A DNA stretch of 64,000 nt from the NCBI GenBank assembly GCA_965116435.1, contig OZ220686.1:1612001-1676000 (forward strand). The letters are read 5' to 3'. This DNA comes from VXPQ01 sp965116435 (lineage in GTDB: Bacteria; Bacteroidota; Rhodothermia; Rhodothermales; VXPQ01). How positions within the stretch are numbered: position 1 is the stretch's first letter; the number at the start of each line of letters is the position of its first letter. Positions 9,144 through 16,947 of the stretch are shown piece by piece. The translations under genes were made by a program, and so were the position numbers. Below the pieces are notes generated by a model. That model was not told where the DNA came from. It was given only the letters and a program-made list of their open reading frames with translations, and did no database searches.

Positions 9144-9569
9144 ATGGAAACAACGGATCGGCTTGCGGAACTTGCCCGCCGCAACATAGACTGGGCGCAC
9201 TGGGAAACGTTGATCCGCCGCCGCGGGGTCACCATAGACCGTCCGCACGGGACGAGGCACCCGGCGCACCCCTCCATTATCTATCCGATGGACTATGGAT
9301 ATGTGAATGGAACCCGCGGCACGGACGGAGAGGGCCTCGACGTGTTCCGGGGCACGGCCCGCACGGGACTCGCGGGCGCGATCGTCAGCACGGACCGGCG
9401 CAAGGGAGACCGGGAATTCAACTTGCTGTACGACTGTTCGCCCGAAGAAATTTATCTGGCCCACGGATTCATTAACTTTGACCCCCGCCGGATGGAAGGC
9501 GTGCTCGTCCTGCGCAAACCGATGGCCGACCTCTGGAAAGAAATGGATGCATCTTTTTCCGGCGAATAG
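9144..9569 (+). CDS. Inorganic pyrophosphatase-like protein
   Basis: This 141-aa protein resembles family I soluble inorganic pyrophosphatases: IDRPHGTRHP at residues 31-40, then YPMDYGYVNGT and GTDGEGLDVFRG. The usual metal-binding signature D-x-D-P-x-D is altered here to D61-G-E63-G-L-D66, so the second Asp is Glu and the Pro is lost. It is also shorter than the usual 170-180 aa. It may be a divergent pyrophosphatase or a relative with another phosphate substrate. It follows aspS by 75 nt on the same strand; removing pyrophosphate made by tRNA charging would be a fitting role (inference). Confidence 0.7.
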   Translation: METTDRLAELARRNIDWAHWETLIRRRGVTIDRPHGTRHPAHPSIIYPMDYGYVNGTRGTDGEGLDVFRGTARTGLAGAIVSTDRRKGDREFNLLYDCSPEEIYLAHGFINFDPRRMEGVLVLRKPMADLWKEMDASFSGE

Positions 9570-9678
9570 CGTATATCGGGCGCTTGATACATGGCGGAAT
9601 GGTATATTTCAATGGTATATTTCGAGATGGCCTGACCGGAGTATGGATCGCAGTATGCCGATGGCCGCCGCACGGTAC

Positions 9679-9751
9679 GGTCCCGTAGCTCAGTTGGTAG
9701 AGCAACTGACTTTTAATCAGTGGGTCGCAGGTTCGATTCCTGCCGGGATCA
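9679..9751 (+). tRNA. tRNA-Lys (anticodon TTT)
   Basis: A full cloverleaf can be folded: acceptor GGTCCCG pairs with CGGGATC, the anticodon stem ACTGA/TCAGT encloses the loop CTTTTAA, and the T arm is GCAGGTTCGATTCCTGC. CCA is not encoded. Confidence 0.95.
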
Positions 9752-9907
9752 CGCATACACAGATACACAACAGAATACGCATAACACAACGTACGCATAA
9801 GAGTACGCATAACACGCGTACGCAACGGGAAGCGCCCACTGGAGAACGCGCCGAGCGATCCGCGACCGGAATCCGGCGTTCGCCGGGCGCGCTTCCATAT
9901 AGTCCAT

Positions 9908-9991
9908 GCCCGGGTGGCGGAATTGGTAGACGCACTGTCTTGAGGGGGCAGCGTTCGAAAGGACGTGCTGGTTCGAATCCAGTCCCGGGCA
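9908..9991 (+). tRNA. tRNA-Leu (anticodon GAG)
   Basis: Acceptor GCCCGGG pairs with CCCGGGC. The anticodon stem CTGTC/GGCAG holds the loop TTGAGGG, and a long variable arm is typical of leucine tRNAs. The T loop is TTCGAAT. CCA is not encoded. Confidence 0.95.
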
Positions 9992-10008
9992 CATTACATA
10001 CTCCCTCC

Positions 10009-10428
10009 ATGCAAACGCGAGCGGACGCACTCGCCTATATTCGCCGGCACGGCGAAGAAACGTATCCAGAGGAATGCTGCGGCTTTCTGATCGGACGCCT
10101 GTGCGCAGCCGGCAACGATGTGGTCTATGCGCGCCGCGCCGTAAACCGCAACGCAACGAGGCGAGAAGACCGGTATGTCATTGCGCCCGGAGACTACCTT
10201 GCAGCGGATAGCGCCGCTCGCACGGAGAATCTGGACATTGTGGGCGTCTACCACTCGCACCCGGACCATCCGGCGATTCCTTCCCGAACGGATCTGGAAC
10301 TGGCGACCTTCCCGGGATACGCCTATGTGATCGTGTCTGTGGAAAACGGAAAAGCCGCCGCGCTTTCGGCATGGTCGCTCGCCGAAGACCGCTCGCGGTT
10401 TCTGCCGGAAGAAATACGTATTCTTTAG
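10009..10428 (+). CDS. JAMM/MPN-domain metallopeptidase (Mec/Mov34-type)
   Basis: This is a 139-aa zinc isopeptidase of the MPN+ class. It has the upstream Glu in PEECCGFLIG (residues 20-29) and the zinc motif H82-S-H84-P followed by S92-x2-D95 (HSHPDHPAIPSRTD). Small stand-alone members of this type, such as mycobacterial Mec+, cleave after the C-terminal Gly-Gly of ubiquitin-like sulfur carriers. The next gene, 47 nt downstream, encodes just such a carrier fused to its activating enzyme, so the two probably act in one sulfur-transfer pathway. The ATG at 10009 follows the tRNA-Leu by 17 nt, so transcription may read through from the tRNA. Confidence 0.88.
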   Translation: MQTRADALAYIRRHGEETYPEECCGFLIGRLCAAGNDVVYARRAVNRNATRREDRYVIAPGDYLAADSAARTENLDIVGVYHSHPDHPAIPSRTDLELATFPGYAYVIVSVENGKAAALSAWSLAEDRSRFLPEEIRIL

Positions 10429-10475
10429 GATGCGCTGATCATACGCGCTGCCTCGGAAACATCCTGACGCTGGAC

Positions 10476-11927
10476 ATGCCCCGCATTCACATTCCCTCCC
10501 CGCTACAGGCGTACGCGGATGGCCAGCGCACCGTAGATATCGAAGGCGCCACCGTCGGCGAAGCGCTGGCGAACCTGGTGCGGAAGCACCCGGCACTCGA
10601 AAAGCACCTCTTTGCAGAAACCGGCAAGCTCCGGCAATTCGTCAATATCTATCGCAACGAAGAGGACATTCGCTACCTGGACCGCGAAAAAACCGGGTTG
10701 GACCCGGCGGACGAAATCTCTATCGTGCCGTCGGTGGCCGGAGGAAAAGACGGCGACGCCTGCACGGCGCCCGCCCTGAACCCGGAAGAAATCAGACGGT
10801 ATGGCCGGCACCTGACCCTGCCCGAGTTCGGCATGGCGGGCCAACGAAAACTCAAGGCGTCTTCCGTGCTCGTCGTGGGCGCCGGAGGGCTGGGTTCGCC
10901 GCTGGCCCTGTACCTTGCCGCCGCCGGGGTCGGCAAAATCGGCCTCGTAGACTACGATGCGGTAGACGAAACCAACCTGCAACGGCAGATTCTGTACGGA
11001 ACGAAGGATGTAGGGCGGAAAAAACTGGCGGTGGCCCGCGAACGGATCCGCGATGTGAATCCGTTCGTCGATGTGGAAACGTTCGACGTGGCGCTGGCGA
11101 GCGACAATGCGCTGGACATTTTTTCGGGGTTCGACCTCGTGGCGGACGGAACGGATAATTTCCCTACGCGCTACCTGGTGAACGACGCCTGCGTGATGCT
11201 GGGCATTCCGAACGCCTACGCCTCTATTTTCCGATTCGAAGGGCAAGCGTCCGTATTCGGGGCGCCGGATGGCCCGTGCTACCGGTGCCTGTACGAAGAG
11301 CCTCCGCCTCCCGGGCTTGTCCCCTCCTGCGCAGAAGGCGGCGTGCTCGGCGTCCTGCCGGGGCTGGCGGGCGTGGTGCAAGCCGCCGAAGCCATCAAAA
11401 TGCTTACCGGCGTGGGCGAGCCGCTCGTCGGGCGCTTGCTCCTCATCGACGCCCTCGGCATGCGCTTCCGGGAGCTGCGCATCCGCCGCAATCCTGCGTG
11501 CCCGGTATGCAGCGACCATCCTTCCCAAACCGAACTGATCGATTATCAAGCCTTCTGCGGCATTCCATCTTCCCCCAACGGCAACGCCATGAAACAGCAA
11601 ACATCTCTCCCCGAAATCACGGTGCGCGCACTGAAAGACAGAATGGACCGGGGGGACCGCCCCTTTATTCTGGATGTGCGCAAGCCGCACGAATACGACA
11701 TTGTCAACCTGGGCGGCGCGCTCATCCCGCTGGACGAACTGCCGGAACGGCTGGACGAACTGGAAGACCGCAAACAAGAAGACATCGTGGTCCACTGCCG
11801 CTCGGGCGGACGCTCTGCGCAAGCGGTGCAACTGATGCGTGCGCACGGATTCGAACAGGCCTGCAACCTGAAAGGCGGCGTGCTGGCCTGGAGCGAAGAA
11901 ATCGACCCCTCCATGCCCACGTATTAA
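10476..11927 (+). CDS. Ubiquitin-like sulfur carrier (MoaD/ThiS-like) - E1-like adenylyltransferase (MoeB/ThiF) - rhodanese fusion
   Basis: Three domains are joined in 483 aa. Residues 1-90 form a MoaD/ThiS-type beta-grasp domain ending in SVAGG (Gly89-Gly90). Residues about 101-375 are an E1-like adenylyltransferase with RYGRHLTLPEFG, the nucleotide-binding VVGAGGLGSP, DGTDNFPTRYL, a CYRC/CPVC zinc-cysteine pair set and SCAEGGVLGVLPG. Residues about 385-483 form a rhodanese with active-site VHCRSGGRSAQ (Cys441). In the separate-protein versions the E1 adenylates the carrier's C-terminal Gly and the rhodanese supplies sulfur. Here the Gly-Gly is internal, so cleavage, possibly by the neighbouring JAMM peptidase, would be needed to free it, unless the domain is only a structural remnant. 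ATG 10476 is chosen because it begins the beta-grasp fold; the open frame extends upstream without homology. Confidence 0.9.
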   Translation: MPRIHIPSPLQAYADGQRTVDIEGATVGEALANLVRKHPALEKHLFAETGKLRQFVNIYRNEEDIRYLDREKTGLDPADEISIVPSVAGGKDGDACTAPALNPEEIRRYGRHLTLPEFGMAGQRKLKASSVLVVGAGGLGSPLALYLAAAGVGKIGLVDYDAVDETNLQRQILYGTKDVGRKKLAVARERIRDVNPFVDVETFDVALASDNALDIFSGFDLVADGTDNFPTRYLVNDACVMLGIPNAYASIFRFEGQASVFGAPDGPCYRCLYEEPPPPGLVPSCAEGGVLGVLPGLAGVVQAAEAIKMLTGVGEPLVGRLLLIDALGMRFRELRIRRNPACPVCSDHPSQTELIDYQAFCGIPSSPNGNAMKQQTSLPEITVRALKDRMDRGDRPFILDVRKPHEYDIVNLGGALIPLDELPERLDELEDRKQEDIVVHCRSGGRSAQAVQLMRAHGFEQACNLKGGVLAWSEEIDPSMPTY

Positions 11928-12027
11928 TCGCACCCTGTTCATCGTGTGATGGAGCAAGCGCGAAGCGCCGGGGCAGTACGCCCCCGGCAAGGCGCCTGCT
12001 TCGCTATGCGCCAGACCCCTGTACCTC

Positions 12028-12837
12028 ATGATTCACAAAACCATTCAGGGCGTGGACGTGCCCGCGCTGGGCCTGGGCACCTATCTGCTTACGGGAAAAG
12101 CCTGCCGTCGCGGCGTGGCCGAGGCCCTCGATATCGGATACCGGCACATCGACACGGCAGTCGCTTACGGCAACGAAAAAGAAACCGGGCAAGGACTGCG
12201 CGATGCGGGCGTGGCGCGCGAGGATATTTTCCTGACCACGAAAATATGGATGGATCATCTCGTCCCGGACCGAATCGCCCCGGCGGCCGAGGAAAGCCTG
12301 TCGAAGTTGCGCACGCCCTATGTAGATCTGTTGCTCATCCACTGGCCCACGCCCGACCTGCAACTGGAAGCATGCCTCGACGAGATGCAGGCCTTGCAGG
12401 AAAAGGAGGCGGTGCGGCACATCGGCGTCAGCAATTTTCCGCCCGCCCTGATGCGCCGGGCCGCCGGGCATGCGCCCATTTTCTGCAATCAGGTGGAGTT
12501 TCATCCCTACCTGGACCAAACGCCGCTGCGCGCCCTGGCGCAGGAATGCGACGCATTGCTGACGGCCTACAGCCCGCTTGCCCGCGGCGACGTGCTGCGA
12601 GACCATACGCTGAAAGACATCGGCGCCGCGCACAACAAAACGCCTGCGCAAGTGGCGTTGCGCTGGCTTCTTCAACTGGACCATGTGGCGGCCATCCCGA
12701 AGGCGGCCCGGGCGGAATACCGACGGCAAAACTTCGAGGTGTTCGATTTTTCGCTGGACGCCGGGGAAATGCAGCGGATCGGCGCCCTGGCCTGCGGAAA
12801 ACGCATGGTAGATCCCTCCTGGGCCCCCGCCTGGTAA
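12028..12837 (+). CDS. Aldo/keto reductase
   Basis: This 269-aa NAD(P)H-dependent reductase has the AKR barrel signatures: GLGTYLLTG, DIGYRHIDTAVAYGNE with the catalytic Asp and Tyr, TTKIWMD with the catalytic Lys, LLIHWP with the catalytic His, GVSNFPPALM, and AIPKAAR for cofactor binding. It is closest in pattern to the 2,5-diketo-D-gluconate reductase group. The physiological substrate is unknown. It lies 100 nt after the sulfur-carrier fusion on the same strand. Confidence 0.9.
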   Translation: MIHKTIQGVDVPALGLGTYLLTGKACRRGVAEALDIGYRHIDTAVAYGNEKETGQGLRDAGVAREDIFLTTKIWMDHLVPDRIAPAAEESLSKLRTPYVDLLLIHWPTPDLQLEACLDEMQALQEKEAVRHIGVSNFPPALMRRAAGHAPIFCNQVEFHPYLDQTPLRALAQECDALLTAYSPLARGDVLRDHTLKDIGAAHNKTPAQVALRWLLQLDHVAAIPKAARAEYRRQNFEVFDFSLDAGEMQRIGALACGKRMVDPSWAPAW

Positions 12838-12933
12838 ACCCGGTCCTCCGCGAAAACAAGTGGAAATAATCCCGCCTGGTCGCTATTTTTGGAAACACGC
12901 TAAACCGAAACCACCCACCCTACCGCACGCGTC

Positions 12934-14268
12934 ATGCAAACCCACCGCTTGAAAAAACTGCTGCTCCCGGCCATACTGCCCCTGCTCATTATCGCAGGCT
13001 GGAGCCTGTCCGAAAGGAACGATCCCCTGCCAGACGCCGCCATCGACGCGTCCGTATGCGACGAAGACAACGGCGGCCTGGTCCTCCCCGACGGCTTCTG
13101 CGCGGGCGTCGTGGCGGACAACGTAGGACTCCTCCGACACATCGTCGTGGACGAGGACGAGGACATTTATGTTATACACCGACGCGTTCTGGAGGACGGA
13201 GGGGGCATTACGGCGCTCCGCGATACGGACCAGGACGGCAAGGCGGATTCCATGCACCATTTCGGCGGCGTCGCCGGCACGGGCCTGGCGCTCTACGACG
13301 GCTACCTGTACGCCGCGACAGATACCTCGGTCTACCGGTTCGCCTTTGAGGACGGCGCGCTCGTGCCTTCCGGCGACCCCGAACGCATCGTGGAGGGCTT
13401 CCTCGGAGGGCTGGGACAGGCGCAACACCCCTCCAAGGCGATCGCCTTCGACAACGAGGGGCATCTGTACGTCAACGTAGGCGCCCCGTCGAACGCGTGC
13501 CAGGAAACCTCGCGCTCGCCCGGATCGTCCGGCTTGGACCCCTGCCCGCAACTTGAATGGTCCAGCGGCGTGTGGCGGTTCGACGCCGCGACGCCCGGAC
13601 AGACCCAGCGAGCGGACGGGCATCACTTTGCGACGGGCATTCGGAACGGCCTGGCGATGGCGTGGCACCCCGGCGCAGGCAGCATGTACCTCGTGCAGCA
13701 TGGCCGCGACCAGCTGAACACGCTGTGGCCGGACTACTATACGGACGAGCAAAACGCCGAACTGCCCGCCGAGGAAATGTTCCGACTCTACGACGGAGCG
13801 GATTTCGGATGGCCGTATTGCTACTACGATCACCTGCAGGGGATGAAACTCCTCTCGCCGGAATACGGGGGAGACGGCGCGGAAGTCGGGCAGTGCGCCG
13901 ACGTGGAAGCCCCGGTCGTTGCCTTTCCGGCGCATTACGCCCCGAACGATATGGTCTTCAACACGCAGGAGCACTTCCCGGCGCAGTACGGGAACGGCGC
14001 CTTCATCGCGTTTCACGGGTCCTGGAACCGGGGACCGCTTCCGCAGGAAGGATACCAGGTGGCTTTCGCGCCCATGGACGCCTCCGGCGAACCGACCGGC
14101 GACTGGGAAACGTTCGCCGACGGATTCAAGGGGACCGATATGCTTGCATCCCCCGGAGACGCCGTATACCGCCCGATGGGCCTCGCTTTCGGGCCGCACG
14201 GCTCCCTGTACGTAGCGGATTCGATGAAAGGACGCATCTGGCGCATCGTCTATAAGGGCATGGAATAG
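12934..14268 (+). CDS. Secreted PQQ-dependent sugar dehydrogenase-like protein (sorbosone/glucose dehydrogenase beta-propeller)
   Basis: This 444-aa protein starts with an N-terminal hydrophobic signal or anchor segment (KKLLLPAILPLLIIAGW). It then has a six-bladed propeller typical of the L-sorbosone/glucose dehydrogenase family: LPDGFCAGVVADNV, HPSKAIAFDNEGHLYVNVG, ATGIRNGLAMAWHP, ADFGWPYCYYD and IAFHGSWNRGP. The C-terminal GLAFGPHGSLYVADS completes the last blade. It probably oxidises a sugar or polyol in the periplasm or at the surface. A strong terminator follows, so it ends a transcription unit. Confidence 0.85.
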   Translation: MQTHRLKKLLLPAILPLLIIAGWSLSERNDPLPDAAIDASVCDEDNGGLVLPDGFCAGVVADNVGLLRHIVVDEDEDIYVIHRRVLEDGGGITALRDTDQDGKADSMHHFGGVAGTGLALYDGYLYAATDTSVYRFAFEDGALVPSGDPERIVEGFLGGLGQAQHPSKAIAFDNEGHLYVNVGAPSNACQETSRSPGSSGLDPCPQLEWSSGVWRFDAATPGQTQRADGHHFATGIRNGLAMAWHPGAGSMYLVQHGRDQLNTLWPDYYTDEQNAELPAEEMFRLYDGADFGWPYCYYDHLQGMKLLSPEYGGDGAEVGQCADVEAPVVAFPAHYAPNDMVFNTQEHFPAQYGNGAFIAFHGSWNRGPLPQEGYQVAFAPMDASGEPTGDWETFADGFKGTDMLASPGDAVYRPMGLAFGPHGSLYVADSMKGRIWRIVYKGME

Positions 14269-14299
14269 CTCCTGCCCTCCTTTTTGCGCCTTTTCTTTT

Positions 14300-14349
14300 C
14301 CCTGTCGGCGGCGCGCCGGATCGCAGCGCGTCGCCGACAGGGTTTTTTT
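14300..14349 (+). terminator. Intrinsic terminator after the sorbosone-dehydrogenase-like gene
   Basis: A GC-rich inverted repeat (CCCTGTCGGCG... / ...CGCCGACAGGG) spans 14300-14342 and is followed by seven T residues at 14343-14349. Confidence 0.9.
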
Positions 14350-14647
14350 ATGCCTGCGCCCGCCGGTCGGCAAGCAATCCGCGGGGCGCTCCTTGCTGCC
14401 TATTGTTTTCGCCTACCCCTCTGTGTGGACGCAGTCAGGGCGTTCCGGCCTTGTGCTTCCGCGATGCGGCCCATCGAACCGCCCGGACCCGGGCAAAACC
14501 CGCCCGGAATTGGATGAAGATTTGACAAAAAAGACATCGAAAATCCAAAAAAGCCTAAAAAGAGTAGATAAATAGTACAAAATGCATTATTTTTTTTCGT
14601 GTTAGTGCCAAACAACCTAATTTTTTAACAAAAACACGGCTTCCGCC

Positions 14648-15988
14648 ATGCGTTTTCTCCTTTGCCTCCTTGCGCTACCCGCTCTTGCCCTCGCCGAACC
14701 CGCGTTCGCCCAGGACGCCGCGCCAGAATCCGCGCTGTCCGGCGCCGATACAGCGTGGATGCTGATTTCCACCGCCCTGGTTCTGTTGATGACGCCGGCG
14801 CTCGCCTTTTTCTACGGCGGGCTGGTTCGCGCCAAAAACACGCTCAACACCATGATGATGAGCTTCATTTCCCTGGGCGTCGCCGGCGTGCTCTGGGCCC
14901 TGTTTGGATACTCGCTGGCCTTCGGGGACGGCAACCTGTGGATCGGGGACTTCTCGATGGCGTTCCTGAACGGGGTAGGCCTGGAGCCCGACGGCAGCAT
15001 TCCCTCGTTGCTCTTCATGGCCTTTCAGGGGACGTTCTTCATCATTACCGTTGCGCTGATCTCCGGCGCCGTGGTCGAGCGGATGCGCTTCAAGGCCTAC
15101 CTGCTTTTCCTCCCGCTGTGGGCGCTGCTCGTCTATGCTCCGGTGTGCCACTGGGTATGGAGCGGGAACGCCTGGCTGGGAGACCTGGGCGCGCTCGACT
15201 TCGCAGGAGGCGCCGTCGTGCACATCAATGCCGGGGTAGCCGCCGTAGTAGCGGCGGTCGTCCTTGGCGTCCGCAAGGATTACGGCAGACAAGCCATCAT
15301 TCCGCATAATGTGCCTTTCGTGCTTCTGGGGGCAGGATTGCTCTGGTTCGGCTGGTTCGGCTTCAATGGGGGAAGCGCCCTCGCCGCGGACGGCGTCGCA
15401 GCGCTTGCGCTGGTAAACACCATGCTGGCGCCCGCCGCCACGCTCACCGTCTGGAGCGTAATAGATATGGGCCGCACGGGCAAAGTCACCGCCGTGGGCG
15501 CCGCCACCGCCATTGTGGTCGGCCTCGTAGCGATCACGCCCGCCGCCGGATTCGTTTCGCCAATCTCCTCCTTGTTGATCGGCGGCATTACGGCCTTTCC
15601 GTGCTATTTCGCCATTCAGTGGCGCGCGCGTACGCGTCTGGACGATTCCCTCGACGTATTCGCCGCGCACGGCCTTGGCGGCATCATGGGGGCCCTTCTG
15701 ACCGGCGTATTTGCAGAAAGCGCCTGGGGCGGCGCGGACGGACTGCTTTTCGGCAATCCGATGCAGTTAGGCGTACAGGCGCTCTCCGTGGTCGCCGTCA
15801 TGCTCTATAGCGGCATCGTTACGTTTCTCATCCTCAAGATCGTCGGCCTCGTCACGGCCTTGCGCCCGGGCATTCCGCACGAAGGCATGGGACTGGATAT
15901 CGCCAGCCACGGCGAAGAAGCCTACTCCGACGGCGAAGGCATCGTGCTGCTGCTCGACGAGGAAATGCGAACGCCTTCCGCCGCATAG
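14648..15988 (+). CDS. amt: Ammonium transporter (Amt/Mep/Rh family)
   Basis: This 446-aa membrane protein has a signal peptide (ALAEPAFAQ) and about 11 hydrophobic segments. The hallmarks are FFYGGLVRAKNTLN, GAVVERMRF, the first pore histidine in VVHINAG, FGWFGFNGGSA, and the second pore histidine in AAHGLGG, so the twin-His conduction site is intact. The C-terminal tail contains GMGLDIASHGEEAY, the segment that contacts PII in relatives. The PII gene follows 53 nt downstream, the standard amt-glnK pair. The roughly 300-bp AT-rich leader (14350-14647) presumably holds its promoter; no clear sigma-54 site was seen. Confidence 0.95.
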   Translation: MRFLLCLLALPALALAEPAFAQDAAPESALSGADTAWMLISTALVLLMTPALAFFYGGLVRAKNTLNTMMMSFISLGVAGVLWALFGYSLAFGDGNLWIGDFSMAFLNGVGLEPDGSIPSLLFMAFQGTFFIITVALISGAVVERMRFKAYLLFLPLWALLVYAPVCHWVWSGNAWLGDLGALDFAGGAVVHINAGVAAVVAAVVLGVRKDYGRQAIIPHNVPFVLLGAGLLWFGWFGFNGGSALAADGVAALALVNTMLAPAATLTVWSVIDMGRTGKVTAVGAATAIVVGLVAITPAAGFVSPISSLLIGGITAFPCYFAIQWRARTRLDDSLDVFAAHGLGGIMGALLTGVFAESAWGGADGLLFGNPMQLGVQALSVVAVMLYSGIVTFLILKIVGLVTALRPGIPHEGMGLDIASHGEEAYSDGEGIVLLLDEEMRTPSAA

Positions 15989-16041
15989 CCCAACCGCCAT
16001 TTTATCCTTTCATCCACCTTCCACCCTTTGGGGTTCTTGCC

Positions 16042-16407
16042 ATGAAATTAGTCAGAGCGATCATTCGGCCCGAAAAACTCACCGATGTGCTCACCGAATT
16101 GTTCAAAGCGGAAATCACCGGCCTTACGGTGACGCGCGTTCGCGGCCACGGCGGCGAAACGGAAATCGTGGAAACCTATCGGGGCACCACGGCGAAAAAA
16201 GAACTCACCGAGAAAATCATGCTGGACATCGGCGTCTCGGATCCGGTGCTCGACACAGCCATCAACACCTTGCTTGCAGCAGCCCGCACGGGCGAAGTGG
16301 GCGACGGGAAAGTTTTCGTGATTCCGGTAGAAAAAATCTACCGGATTCGAACCGGCGAAGAAGACATCTCTGCCGTTACGCCCGTCTCTACCGAGGCGCA
16401 CGCATAG
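16042..16407 (+). CDS. glnK: Nitrogen regulatory protein PII (GlnK/GlnB)
   Basis: This 121-aa trimeric signal protein senses ATP/ADP and 2-oxoglutarate and gates the neighbouring ammonium channel. It aligns without gaps to E. coli GlnB over the T-loop. TGEVGDGKVFV and the C-terminal YRIRTGEED match the two family signatures. The position of the uridylylated Tyr51 is Ala here (RGTTAKKE in place of RGAEYMVD), so control by uridylylation is unlikely and direct effector binding is expected. Called GlnK because of the amt linkage. Confidence 0.93.
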   Translation: MKLVRAIIRPEKLTDVLTELFKAEITGLTVTRVRGHGGETEIVETYRGTTAKKELTEKIMLDIGVSDPVLDTAINTLLAAARTGEVGDGKVFVIPVEKIYRIRTGEEDISAVTPVSTEAHA

Positions 16408-16442
16408 CCCAGCGCGCGCCTCGACGAACGCACAGCAAGTCC

Positions 16443-16495
16443 GTATGCCTTTGCGCCGGGAAGCCTCTCCAGATAAACCCGGCGCAGAGGCATAC
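16443..16495 (+). terminator. Long hairpin downstream of PII gene
   Basis: An 18-bp inverted repeat (GTATGCCTTTGCGCCGGG at 16443-16460 with its partner at 16478-16495) has one G-T pair. No T tract follows on the + strand, so it may be a processing or attenuation structure rather than a classical terminator. Confidence 0.55.
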
Positions 16496-16617
16496 TTATG
16501 TGAAAAACTGCGGCCATGCCTGAAAAAGCCATTCCATTCGAGCGCCCGGCGTATGCAGGCAGCCGACAGGGACTGGTCCAGCAGATCGCGAAGCCCGGAC
16601 AGGATGCGCTTTTTCTT

Positions 16618-16800
16618 TTAGTTACGTAAATACATTATTTACAATAATTTACGAATAAATACAACGGCGGCGCGGGCCGCAAGGCGAACGCCCGTCAGGC
16701 GGGCTCCTTGCAAATCCTTGGCCAATCCGAACGAAAACAAGTGTTTACAGGCGCCTTGCCCATAGAATGTGGATAACTTGTGGGCAAGGGCTTCGGGTCG
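16618..16800. other. Candidate replication-origin region upstream of dnaA
   Basis: The 540-bp gap between the PII gene and dnaA has no gene. An AT-rich block at 16618-16662 contains the palindrome GTAAATACATTATTTAC (16626-16642) and further TTTAC/GTAAA elements. A perfect DnaA box in reverse orientation, TGTGGATAA, is at 16768-16776, followed at 16779-16787 by TGTGGGCAA (two mismatches). The gene order and motifs fit oriC or a dnaA autoregulatory region; too few boxes are visible to be sure. Confidence 0.45.
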
Positions 16801-16947
16801 TGTATTCTTTGTTAGAAAATTGTAACGAATTGTACTTGCAATCCGTCGCGGGCAAGCATAAAATGGAAGGTAACGAATGGGCTACCATCCTATGCCTCAC
16901 CCCCACTCGGTTCGTTGCCTCGAACCGCCACCCGCTTGATACAGTAC

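Noticed and set aside
9753..9830. Short repeats of ACGCATAA and related units between two tRNA genes
   Set aside because: Units are only 8-12 bp, irregular and without spacers of constant length, so this is neither CRISPR nor a clear regulatory array.
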